Shown in pieces: positions 1-6,042 of a stretch of DNA of 6,293 nt. The notes below the pieces were generated by a model. The model was given only the letters and a program-made list of their open reading frames with translations. It made no database searches and was not told where the DNA came from. The stretch's first letter is position 1; every line of letters starts with the position of its first letter. The position numbers and the translations under genes are program-made. Source of the DNA: Planctomycetia bacterium. GTDB taxonomy: Bacteria; Planctomycetota; Planctomycetia; Gemmatales; Gemmataceae. Location: assembly GCA_005773755.1 (NCBI GenBank), contig SXHE01000420.1, positions 1-6,293 on the forward strand, written 5' to 3'.

Positions 1-2
1 TA

Positions 3-2417
3 TCAGTGGTTGAACATAAACTCGCGCGTGTTGAGGATCGCCCACAACACGTCTTCGACGGCGCGTTGCTTGTCCTTCGCGCGGTTGATGTAGTCGCCCA
101 GCCGCTTCTTCTCGGCCGCATTGGGCGCGCGGCCCAGCGCGGTCAGGTACAACTCTTCGATCATATCGCCAGTTGCCCGCTTGTCCTTCACCATCTTCGC
201 CACGCGGCCATTGCCGTCGGCGATCTTGTTTTCCATCTCGTCCGAGTTCGCGAGGAGCAGCACTTGGCCCAGCGTCGCGCCGGTGGAGCGCTCGCACTCG
301 CACACGGTCACGCGCTTCGGGCGGTCGAACGTGTCGAGGAAGTACGAGCCGAAGCCCTCGTGCGGCAGGTCGATTGCGCGGGCGTTGGTGTTCACGCCGT
401 TCCCGCCGAAGCCGCCGCGCACGCCGCAGGTGCTGTTCACCGCGTCGAGGAACACTTCCGCCGGCATGCGCCGCGCGTAGTAGCGCGCGAAGTTCTGCTT
501 GTCGTTCTTGTTGAACTCGGTCGGCTCCGCGCTCAGTTGGTAGACGCGGCTGTTCAGGATCGTGCGGATGACGTGCTTCACGTCGTACATCTGCTTGGTG
601 AAGTCCGCGGCCAGCCAGTCGAGCAGTTCCGGGTTGCTCGCGGGGTTGGTTTCGCGCAGGTCGTCGGCTTCGCTCACGAGGCCGCGCGCGAGGAAGTGGC
701 CCCACAAGCGGTTCACCAGCGCCTTCGCGAAGAACGGGTTGCCGGGCTTCGCCATCCAATCGACGAGCGCGTGCCGCGGGTCTTCGTCCGCGGTGAACTT
801 GCCGACCGCGCCGTCGAGGAACTTCGGTTCCGGCGTCTTCCCTGTGGTTGGGTCGCGCTCGCCGGTGGTGGGTGTGGCGCTGGCGTAGTACGGCGGCGGC
901 TGACCGAAGTTCTTGCGCCCGAGGCGCGTGAAGAACCCCGCAAGGCCGTAGTAGTCCGCTTGGCCCCAGCGCTCGTAGGGGTGGTGGTGGCACTTCGCGC
1001 ACTGCAACCGCGTGCCGAGGACCACCTGCGCGACATCGGCCGGCACTTGGTGAAGCTGGTCGTCGCGGTTCTGCCACAGCCAGTTGATCGCGGGTGCGTC
1101 CTGCCACTCGCCGGCCGCCGCGACCACGCCGCGAACGAACTCGTCGTAGGGCCGGTTGCGGGCGATCTGATCCTTCAGCCAGTTGTGGAACGCGACCGCG
1201 GCCTGATCCGCCCCGGCCAGCGGCGAGTTGCGGAGGATGCTGCCCCACTTCATCGCGAAGTACGCCGGGTAGTCTCCCGAATCGAGCAGCTTGTCGATCA
1301 GCTTCGCGCGCTTGTCGGCGCTGGTGTCCGCGACGAACGCCTTCACCTCGGCCGCGGTCGGAAGCCGGCCGCACAGGTCGATGGTGACGCGGCGGATGAA
1401 CGTCGGGTCGTCGCACGTCGGCGACGGCTTCAACCCCAGCTTCTTCCACTTCGCGACCGCGAGTTCGTCCACCTTGTTGTTCGGCTTGAAGTCCGGAATC
1501 TCGGTCAGCACGGGGCCGTGCGGGACGATGGCCTTGAACACCGCGACGAAGCCCATGTGCCGGGCCATGATCGCGGCCTCGCCCGATTCCTTCCCGGCCT
1601 TCACCCCGGCCTCGGCATCGACCACCGCGACCACATCGAGATTCGAGAAGTATTCGGCTTGTCGGGTCACGTCGCGCGAGGTGCCGTCGGAATACTCCGC
1701 GATCACCGCGAGCTGTTGCATCTGCTCCGGCTTCAGTACGGCGTCGGTGGGCAGCACGCGCAGCTTGACCACCTTCGGCACATCGGGCGCACTCGCCGGC
1801 GCGCCGGCGGCGATCCAACGTTGCACGACGGCGTAATCGGCCGAGTCCGGGTTGAGCCGCTTGCCGCCGCCGTGCGGCACCTTGCCCGCGCCTTTCAGCA
1901 GGAAGAGGCTGGCGTCCGGGTTCGCGGGGAACAGCCGCCGACCGCGGGCCTCCTTCGCGATGGCCTCGTAGTCGAACGTCGTATCGAAGCCGAACAGCGA
2001 CAGCTTGAAGCCGTTCTGCCCGCTCTGTTTGCCGTGGCACCCGCCCGCGTTGCAGCCGTGCTTGCTGAGCAGCGGCATCACCTCGGTGCGGAAGTCCACG
2101 CCGCGCGCCGCCGCGCCGAACCCCTTCACCGTGACCGGCACTTCGAGCTTGTCCGCGCCGCGAGCGATTACGATAGTGGCGGTGCCGTCGCCGGCGGGCG
2201 AAACGTACCCCTTCGCATCGACCTTCGCGACCTTTGGGTTCGTGCTGGTGTAAGTGGCCTCGCGCGTGACATCGCGCCCGGCATCCGAAACGAGCAACTG
2301 CTGCCCCGCGAACGCGTCCGGCAGTTCTACGCTCTTAACGGAGCAGGTCACGCCCGCGACCGCGTTCGGCGCGAACGCGACCAGCGCAACTGTGGCGAGA
2401 AGGTATACTTGGCGCAT
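3..2417 (-). CDS. Exported Big2/PSCyt1/DUF1549/DUF1553 cytochrome-like protein
   Basis: A complete 804-residue protein. The ATG at 2417 is chosen because it opens directly into a signal peptide (MRQVYLLATVALVAFAPNAVAG, about residues 1-22); an upstream TTG would bury that signal. Domains in order: a first Big2/Ig-like domain (about 23-99); a PSCyt1 cytochrome-c-like region (about 105-207) with a C-X4-CH heme motif at C122, C127 and H128; a second Big2-like domain (about 215-300); DUF1549/PSCyt2 (about 313-500) with a CAKCHHHP motif at C473 and C476; and DUF1553/PSD1 (about 544-800), including the family's CECERS stretch and the typical FMFNH ending. Such proteins are abundant in Planctomycetes and are usually encoded beside DUF1501 proteins. 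Their role is not settled; envelope redox activity or polysaccharide breakdown has been suggested. A partner gene, if present, would lie left of the window. No clear Shine-Dalgarno site precedes the start. Family is secure, function is not. Confidence 0.93.
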   Translation of the reverse strand: MRQVYLLATVALVAFAPNAVAGVTCSVKSVELPDAFAGQQLLVSDAGRDVTREATYTSTNPKVAKVDAKGYVSPAGDGTATIVIARGADKLEVPVTVKGFGAAARGVDFRTEVMPLLSKHGCNAGGCHGKQSGQNGFKLSLFGFDTTFDYEAIAKEARGRRLFPANPDASLFLLKGAGKVPHGGGKRLNPDSADYAVVQRWIAAGAPASAPDVPKVVKLRVLPTDAVLKPEQMQQLAVIAEYSDGTSRDVTRQAEYFSNLDVVAVVDAEAGVKAGKESGEAAIMARHMGFVAVFKAIVPHGPVLTEIPDFKPNNKVDELAVAKWKKLGLKPSPTCDDPTFIRRVTIDLCGRLPTAAEVKAFVADTSADKRAKLIDKLLDSGDYPAYFAMKWGSILRNSPLAGADQAAVAFHNWLKDQIARNRPYDEFVRGVVAAAGEWQDAPAINWLWQNRDDQLHQVPADVAQVVLGTRLQCAKCHHHPYERWGQADYYGLAGFFTRLGRKNFGQPPPYYASATPTTGERDPTTGKTPEPKFLDGAVGKFTADEDPRHALVDWMAKPGNPFFAKALVNRLWGHFLARGLVSEADDLRETNPASNPELLDWLAADFTKQMYDVKHVIRTILNSRVYQLSAEPTEFNKNDKQNFARYYARRMPAEVFLDAVNSTCGVRGGFGGNGVNTNARAIDLPHEGFGSYFLDTFDRPKRVTVCECERSTGATLGQVLLLANSDEMENKIADGNGRVAKMVKDKRATGDMIEELYLTALGRAPNAAEKKRLGDYINRAKDKQRAVEDVLWAILNTREFMFNH

Positions 2418-2478
2418 GAGGAGCGATGGCGTGGCGGGAAAGTCGCGGGGAGGCAGGTACAAGAGAGAATAGCCCGAA

Positions 2479-2517
2479 CCCCGCCCCGCCGCAAGCGCGG
2501 GCTTGCGGGCGACGGGG
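2479..2517. repeat. GC-rich hairpin in the divergent spacer
   Basis: The 178-bp spacer between the divergent genes at 2417 and 2596 holds an imperfect palindrome. CCGCAAGC at 2489-2496 pairs exactly with GCTTGCGG at 2501-2508 around a 4-nt loop (GCGG), and an outer CCCCG (2479-2483) pairs with CGGGG (2513-2517) across an uneven internal loop. It lies upstream of both genes, so it is not a normal terminator for either. It could be a REP-like dispersed palindrome, an operator or an mRNA leader structure; the sequence does not decide. A weak minus-strand promoter guess (TTGCGG, 17 nt, TATTCT; 2494 down to 2466) would place its -35 box inside the stem. I see no other convincing signal in the spacer. 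Confidence 0.5.
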
Positions 2518-2595
2518 AAACCCTTGTACTTGACTTGAAAAGCGGGATGCGGAAACTGCTGTTGTCGAAGCAGTACCGACCTTTGAAAGCCGAGT

Positions 2596-3054
2596 ATGAG
2601 CTACACGATCACTTGCCGCTGCGGGCGCGCTGTCTCTGTTACCGCAGGCGATGCCGGGGCTACTCTCCGCTGTTCTTGCGGAGTCGAACTCGCAGTTCCA
2701 AACCTTCACGAACTACGGTTACTGCCACCCACTGCACACACACCGAAGGCCAACTCCGACCAAGACCAGCGAACACAACTAAAGCGCCGGGCGAGGCGAT
2801 TCGCGCTCGTAGCGGTGGGCGTTCCTACGGCATGGTTTCTGATACTCCTCGTTCTGCGCTCACGACCGATCCCTCTGGAATTGGGCCTGTTCGTGACGAT
2901 GGTGTGCTTTCTGCTGTGTTGGCTCGCTGGCGCGGTCGCGGCTACATGCTGGGCAACAGCGAAAGGTTGTCCTCGGCCCACAGCGGTCTACCTGGGCATC
3001 ATCGGACCTCCTGGGTGGATTCGGGCGCTCTTACTACCCGACCAACGGAGATAG
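2596..3054 (+). CDS. Small zinc-ribbon protein with two membrane segments
   Basis: A 152-residue protein, not assignable to a named family. The N-terminus has two CXCG knuckles, C7-R-C9-G and C26-S-C28-G, which should bind one zinc ion, followed by VPNLHELR at 34-41; this knuckle-plus-VPxLxELR layout recurs in planctomycete membrane proteins. A charged linker (about 46-68, ending KRRARR) leads to two hydrophobic helices, about 69-87 and 94-121, then a short tail with a PPGW motif at 138-141. The basic stretch before the first helix suggests the ribbon is cytoplasmic. The start has only a weak GAAAG ribosome site 6 nt upstream. The gene looks less GC-rich and less codon-biased than its neighbours, which fits a fast-evolving or recently gained gene. 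Coding status is supported by the paired Cys motifs and clean membrane segments; function is unknown. Confidence 0.72.
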   Translation: MSYTITCRCGRAVSVTAGDAGATLRCSCGVELAVPNLHELRLLPPTAHTPKANSDQDQRTQLKRRARRFALVAVGVPTAWFLILLVLRSRPIPLELGLFVTMVCFLLCWLAGAVAATCWATAKGCPRPTAVYLGIIGPPGWIRALLLPDQRR

Positions 3055-3097
3055 CTCATTTCCGCACGTCCGCGGGTGCTGGGTCGTCGATCTGGTG

Positions 3098-3127
3098 TTG
3101 GGCAAGGAATGACGCGCGCGTTACAAT
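3098..3127 (+). promoter_or_regulatory. Putative sigma-70-type promoter for the gene at 3153
   Basis: TTGGGC at 3098-3103 (3 of 6 to TTGACA) and TACAAT at 3122-3127 (5 of 6 to TATAAT) are separated by 18 nt. The -10 box ends 25 nt before the ATG at 3153, leaving room for a short leader that contains the GGGGAG ribosome site. This is the best promoter-like match I found in the window, but planctomycete promoters are poorly defined, so this stays a motif-level call. Confidence 0.4.
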
Positions 3128-3152
3128 CGCCGTCATCACACGGGGAGCGGCC

Positions 3153-3425
3153 ATGACGCTTGCAGGCACTGTTACCAACGGCGTGATCGTCCCGGACGAC
3201 GGCGCGACGCTGCCCGAAGGCTCGCGCGTCCGCATCGAGTTGGAAGAGGTGTACGAGTACCCCCACCCGCTCGCGCCCTACGACCGCGAAAAGGAACTCG
3301 CGCTCCTGCGCCAGTGCATCGCAGACGTAAAGGCCGGCGTACCCGGCATTCCGCTTGACGAGGCCTTCGCGCAGATTCGCGCCGAGTTGAACCTGCCGAA
3401 CCACATCATTGACGCCGACCTGTAG
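3153..3425 (+). CDS. AF2212/DUF104-like small protein, possible orphan antitoxin
   Basis: A 90-residue protein. The ATG at 3153 has GGGGAG at 3142-3147, 5 nt upstream, and a promoter-like sequence before that. The reading frame stays open far upstream, but that part is antisense to the exported protein and is not coding. The N-terminus, MTLAGTVTNGVIVPDDG followed by LPEGSRVRIEL, matches the pattern of AF2212-like/DUF104 antitoxins and related small beta-rich proteins (T/V-x-NGVIVP, then LPEGxxVxI). The C-terminal half (about 44-90) is predicted helical and ends in a stretch around IPLDEAFAQIRAEL, which looks like the toxin-binding tail of several antitoxins. No toxin gene lies beside it: the next gene, 109 bp on, is an ABC ATPase. 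It may be an orphan antitoxin, an uncoupled regulator, or a house protein that shares only the fold. Gene call is strong; the antitoxin role is inference. Confidence 0.72.
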   Translation: MTLAGTVTNGVIVPDDGATLPEGSRVRIELEEVYEYPHPLAPYDREKELALLRQCIADVKAGVPGIPLDEAFAQIRAELNLPNHIIDADL

Positions 3426-3519
3426 CCCGAAACACTTCCGCGCGGCCATCTCTTTTGCCCGAATTGCCCTGGACGCGCCGGCCGGGCGCGGTTATACGCC
3501 CCGCGCAAACCGACACTCC

Positions 3520-3526
3520 GGGGAGG
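3520..3526 (+). promoter_or_regulatory. Strong ribosome binding site fixing a GTG start
   Basis: GGGGAGG lies 8 nt before the GTG at 3535. It decides the start of the ABC ATPase: the frame is open back to an ATG at 3409, but that start would overlap the preceding gene's end and add 42 residues that do not look like ABC sequence. Confidence 0.75.
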
Positions 3527-3534
3527 TTGCGCCC

Positions 3535-4536
3535 GTGGCGGAAGCGGCCGAGCTGGTCGTCGAGACCCAGCACCTGACGAAGATCTACCAGAACCGACAG
3601 ATCGCGCTGAACGACGTGTCGCTCACCATCGAACCGGGGTGCGTACTCGGTCTGCTCGGTCCCAACGGGGCCGGGAAGACCACGTTCCTGCGCCTGGTCC
3701 TGGGCCTGCACCGGCCCACCGCGGGGTGGGCGAAGGTGTTCAAGCAGACCATGTCGCCGAACGCGGCCGACCTGCGCCGCCGCATCGGGTACATCCCCAC
3801 GAACCCCCAGTTCCCGAAGGGCATGACGCCCATCGTGTACCTGGACTACATCGCGCGCCTGTTCGGGCTGCCCGCCAACGCGCGGAAGCCCAAACTCGCG
3901 ACGCTCATCCGCGCCGTCGATCTGCTGCCGCACTCGGGCGACTCGATCGCGCACTTCACGCCGGGCATGACCGCGCGGCTCGCGGTCGCGGCCAGCCTCA
4001 TCAACGAACCGGACCTGCTCATCTGGGACGAGCCGACCCACGGCCTCGACATCGAAGCCCGGCGCTCGATGCTCGAACTCATCAAGCGGCTCGCGGCCGA
4101 GAAGACGCTCATCATCTGCAGCCACAACCTCAGCGACGTGGACGAGGTGTGCAACCACGCCTGCGTGCTGAACAAGGGACAGATGATCTTCCACGGCTCG
4201 CTGCAAGACCTGAAGGGCCGCATCCGCAAGAACCACTACGAACTCGACCTCGACGGCGACCAGAAGGCGATCACCAAAACCGTGCAAGCGGTCCGCGCGA
4301 TGAAGGACGTGACGCACGCGGTCCTGCGCCACCGCCGGCTCGAAATCAAACTGGGCGACGAGACGCCCAACGCGCTCGTGCTCGCGCAACTGTTTCAGTC
4401 GCTCGCGGACCACAAGGTCACGCTCATCACGGTGCGCAGCGTCGGGATGCAGACCGAACAGGCGTACCTCGATCTGGTGGAAAAAGAAGAGGGCCGCGGC
4501 TTCGCCCGGCTGTACCAGGCCGCGGAAGCCGCCTAA
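3535..4536 (+). CDS. ABC-2 type transporter ATP-binding protein
   Basis: A 333-residue ATPase that should power the membrane protein encoded at 4680. The nucleotide-binding domain covers about residues 8-217: Walker A GPNGAGKT at 42-49, Walker B LLIWDEPTHGLD at 161-172 with catalytic E166 and D-loop GLD, and H-loop histidine H197 in CSHNL. Residues about 220-333 form the C-terminal extension usual in ABC-2 exporters of the CcmA/DrrA-like group. Two positions are unusual: the signature reads FTPGMTARL (141-149) where relatives usually have a form like YSGGMKQRL, and the Q-loop reads GYIPTNPQ (85-92) with threonine where glutamine or glutamate is expected after the proline. Walker A, Walker B and the histidine are intact, so ATP binding and hydrolysis remain plausible. 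The transported substrate cannot be told from sequence. It is probably co-transcribed with the permease and the toxin pair downstream. Confidence 0.93.
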   Translation: MAEAAELVVETQHLTKIYQNRQIALNDVSLTIEPGCVLGLLGPNGAGKTTFLRLVLGLHRPTAGWAKVFKQTMSPNAADLRRRIGYIPTNPQFPKGMTPIVYLDYIARLFGLPANARKPKLATLIRAVDLLPHSGDSIAHFTPGMTARLAVAASLINEPDLLIWDEPTHGLDIEARRSMLELIKRLAAEKTLIICSHNLSDVDEVCNHACVLNKGQMIFHGSLQDLKGRIRKNHYELDLDGDQKAITKTVQAVRAMKDVTHAVLRHRRLEIKLGDETPNALVLAQLFQSLADHKVTLITVRSVGMQTEQAYLDLVEKEEGRGFARLYQAAEAA

Positions 4537-4545
4537 CGGATCATT

Positions 4546-4659
4546 TCACCACAAAGGCACAAAGGAACACAGAGAAGGCAGCAAGAGATTGATTCTTGAA
4601 AACTCTCTTGTTCCGCCTTCTTTGTGTGGCTCGGTGTGACCTCTGTGCCTTTGTGGTGA
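4546..4659. repeat. Long imperfect inverted repeat between ATPase and permease genes
   Basis: Most of the 143-bp gap between the two ABC genes is one inverted repeat. The 16 nt at 4546-4561 (TCACCACAAAGGCACA) are the exact complement of 4644-4659, and pairing resumes after one mismatch through 4565/4640. Further in, AGAAGGC (4573-4579) pairs with 4615-4621 and CAAGAGA (4582-4588) pairs with 4604-4610, leaving a 15-nt loop (4589-4603). The right arm has about 18 more unpaired bases than the left. The left arm is built from near-tandem CACAAAGG-like units. The purine-rich 'CACAAAGG...ACAGAG' style resembles dispersed intergenic repeats seen in planctomycetes and other bacteria, which often give spurious translations containing TTKAQR or LCAFVV. 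In the transcript it would form a long hairpin. There is no T-run after it, so it is not a standard terminator. Confidence 0.8.
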
Positions 4660-4679
4660 GCGCTTGTCTTGGGGCACAC

Positions 4680-5465
4680 ATGGAAGCGAACCCGCCGGTC
4701 GTCACGTTCCGGTTCAACAAGTTCCTGCCGTACTGGGCGGTGTTCCTCACCGACCTGCGGCAGACCGCGCGCAGTTGGGTGTACCGGCTGTGGGTGCTGA
4801 TGACCGTCCTCGCCGCGGCCGGCCTGTTGCTCTATAAGGTCGGGCTGCACAAAGAGGCCGGCATGTTCCAGAGCGCGGCGGCCCAGAGCGGCGACCTGTT
4901 CCGCGTCATGGTGGTCGGCAGTCTCGCGCTGGTCGTGGTGCTGGCGGTGTCGGCGATCAGCGCCGAGCGCGGCACGGTCGCGGATTCGGTGCTCAGCCGC
5001 GGGATCAGCCGGCACCAGTACTTCTTGGCGAAGTGGCACGCGCGGCTGGTCGTCGTCACGGTCACGTTCGCCGCGCTTTCCGGCCTCGTGCTGCTCGCCA
5101 GCTACCTGCTGTTCAAGGACGATGCCCAATCGGACCTGTCGCTGGTGGGCGGGCTGGCCGCGGTGCTGGCCGTGTGCGCGGTGCTCGCGGCCATCGTGTC
5201 GTGGGGCGTGACCATCGGCGCGCTGACCAACACGACCGTACTCGGCATCACGGTGTTCTGGCTGATCTTGTACGGCTCCGGGTTCCTGCTCTCGCTGCTG
5301 CCCGAACCGTGGCCGTCGCCGGAGCGCCAACTCGCGCGGCTCAAATTCGTGATGCAGGGCCAGTACAACCCCGCGGTGCTGACACAGATGCTGGTCGCCT
5401 CCGCGGTGGCGTGCGTGGCCGCCGCGGTGGTCGGGCTGATCGGGTTCAGCAAGCGCGACGTGTGA
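4680..5465 (+). CDS. ABC-2 type transporter permease
   Basis: A 261-residue inner-membrane protein that should form the channel for the ATPase upstream. About six hydrophobic segments are visible: roughly 38-53, 73-93, 122-144, 155-179, 186-207 and 238-256. The stretch between segments 2 and 3, SAERGTVADSVLSRGISRHQ (94-113) followed by YFLAKW, is the conserved cytoplasmic motif of ABC-2 permeases, where the family shows E-x-G-T-x-D-x-L-x-x-P-I-S-R. The C-terminus FSKRDV is also typical. The ATG at 4680 is chosen because upstream in-frame starts, such as the TTG at 4596, would translate the intergenic repeat. Its ribosome site is weak (GGGG at 4671-4674), which may make expression depend on the hairpin region just before it. 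Substrate unknown; a drug, lipid, polysaccharide or signalling exporter are all possible. Confidence 0.9.
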   Translation: MEANPPVVTFRFNKFLPYWAVFLTDLRQTARSWVYRLWVLMTVLAAAGLLLYKVGLHKEAGMFQSAAAQSGDLFRVMVVGSLALVVVLAVSAISAERGTVADSVLSRGISRHQYFLAKWHARLVVVTVTFAALSGLVLLASYLLFKDDAQSDLSLVGGLAAVLAVCAVLAAIVSWGVTIGALTNTTVLGITVFWLILYGSGFLLSLLPEPWPSPERQLARLKFVMQGQYNPAVLTQMLVASAVACVAAAVVGLIGFSKRDV

Positions 5466-5477
5466 GGAGAACCGACA

Positions 5478-5714
5478 ATGGCCGACGAGAAGGAACTGAA
5501 CGACCTGCGCGCCCGCATCGGCCGGCTGAACGCGGCCGACCGCGCGCACCTGTTCGAACTGGTATTCGCGGACGAGCGCCAGAAGTACGACGACACCCTC
5601 GCGTGGATGGCCGCTTCACAAGCGGCGTATCTGGAAGCGGAGAAACTACTCCATGAAACACGAGGAGTAGAACCGTTCCCCTTCCCGCCGGAGGCGAAGC
5701 GTGAAGCGGGGTGA
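5478..5714 (+). CDS. Small helical protein, putative antitoxin of the MazF-like toxin
   Basis: A 78-residue protein that I cannot place in a known family. AGGAGA (5465-5470) sits 7 nt before the ATG and overlaps the permease stop, so the gene is almost certainly in the ABC operon. Residues about 4-60 look continuously helical and charged (LNDLRARIGRL, then ADRAHLFELVF), followed by a proline and aromatic tail, GVEPFPFPPEAKREAG (63-78). No AbrB/MazE swapped hairpin, ribbon-helix-helix, Phd/YefM or helix-turn-helix pattern is visible, although MazF partners usually carry one. Position is the main evidence for its role: it directly precedes and overlaps by 14 bp a MazF-like toxin gene, the usual antitoxin-first arrangement. 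The flexible tail could be the toxin-binding segment, as C-terminal tails are in many antitoxins. Gene call good; antitoxin role inferred. Confidence 0.75.
   Translation: MADEKELNDLRARIGRLNAADRAHLFELVFADERQKYDDTLAWMAASQAAYLEAEKLLHETRGVEPFPFPPEAKREAG
5690..5694 (+). promoter_or_regulatory. Ribosome binding site fixing the toxin's GTG start
   Basis: GGAGG lies 6 nt before the GTG at 5701, inside the end of the upstream coding region. It supports the GTG as the true start and implies that translation of the two genes is coupled. Confidence 0.65.
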
Positions 5715-6042
5715 AATCTATCTCGTCGACCTCGGGGTGGGAGCGGGACGCGAGGTGAGCGGTCTTCGTCCCGTTGTGGTCGTGTCGAACGACGTTTCCA
5801 ACGTCCACCCGGTTCTGGTGATCGTCGTCCCCACGATCGAGGTGTCCGACGTGCGAATCGCGCTCGGTTTCCTCCTCCCATCCGCGGAGTCCGGGTGCGC
5901 CACCGATCTGGTCGTGATCTCGCGACACCCGCGAGCGCTCGACCCGGGTCGATTTCCCTCGGCTCCTTGCGGTGTTGTCCCACCCGACCTGCTCGACAAG
6001 ATCAGTTCGATTCTCAAAGGCGAACTGGACCTCTGGCGCTGA
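5701..6042 (+). CDS. MazF/PemK-family toxin-like endoribonuclease
   Basis: A 113-residue protein, the usual MazF length. It starts MKRGEIYLVDL, the hallmark MazF opening, followed by GLRPVVVVSND at 21-31 (family RRPVLVVSN) and VIVVPTIEV at 40-48. R23 and T45 match the arginine and threonine that act in RNA cleavage in MazF proteins. The C-terminal part, LVVISRHPRALDPGRF (70-85) with VPPDLLDKISSILKGELDL (93-111), follows the family's inhibition-loop and last-helix pattern. MazF enzymes cut mRNA at short specific sequences and are held inactive by a partner encoded just upstream; here that would be the 78-residue protein, whose gene overlaps this one by 14 bp. The loop between the first two strands (GVGAGREVSG) is complete, and nothing indicates truncation. 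Cleavage specificity cannot be read from the sequence. The stop directly abuts the stop of the opposing gene. Confidence 0.9.
   Translation: MKRGEIYLVDLGVGAGREVSGLRPVVVVSNDVSNVHPVLVIVVPTIEVSDVRIALGFLLPSAESGCATDLVVISRHPRALDPGRFPSAPCGVVPPDLLDKISSILKGELDLWR

Noticed and set aside
2418..2462. Upstream TTG start extending the exported protein by 15 residues
   Set aside because: It has no ribosome site and would put a non-hydrophobic stretch ahead of a clear signal peptide starting at the ATG at 2417.
2530..2535. TTGACT as a -35 box for the zinc-ribbon gene
   Set aside because: No acceptable -10 sequence lies 16-19 nt downstream.
2335..2981. Two minus-strand open frames (2335-2709 and 2706-2981) across the spacer and the zinc-ribbon gene
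   Set aside because: They are Arg/Ala/Ser-rich with no domain pattern, and they conflict with the plus-strand gene that has paired Cys knuckles and membrane helices.
6..3425. A 3.4-kb stop-free frame on the plus strand, 1139 codons long
   Set aside because: It is codon-for-codon antisense to the exported protein. Stops there would need TTA, CTA or TCA codons in that gene, which are rare in GC-rich DNA. Only its last 90 codons, from the ATG at 3153, look like a gene.
3474..3490. Possible terminator: CGCGCC / GGCGCG hairpin before the ABC ATPase
   Set aside because: The 6-bp stem is not followed by a T-run and chance GC palindromes are common in this DNA.
3492..3498. TTATACG as a -10 box for the ABC ATPase
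   Set aside because: No -35 match at proper spacing; the nearest TTGCCC is 23 nt away. Too weak to list as a promoter.
3409..3534. Upstream ATG start for the ABC ATPase
   Set aside because: It overlaps the preceding gene and adds residues unlike ABC proteins; the GTG at 3535 has a strong GGGGAGG site.
4551..4575. CRISPR-like or simple tandem repeat reading of the CACAAAGG units
   Set aside because: Only two close units plus a degenerate third occur, with no spacers; they are better explained as part of the inverted repeat arm.
4596..4679. N-terminal extension of the permease from a TTG
   Set aside because: It would translate the right arm of the inverted repeat, giving the low-value LCAFVV-type sequence typical of such repeats.
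4533..5549. A 338-codon minus-strand open frame over the permease
   Set aside because: It is rich in Arg, His, Gln and Asp as expected for the complement of a hydrophobic gene, and it has no recognisable motif.
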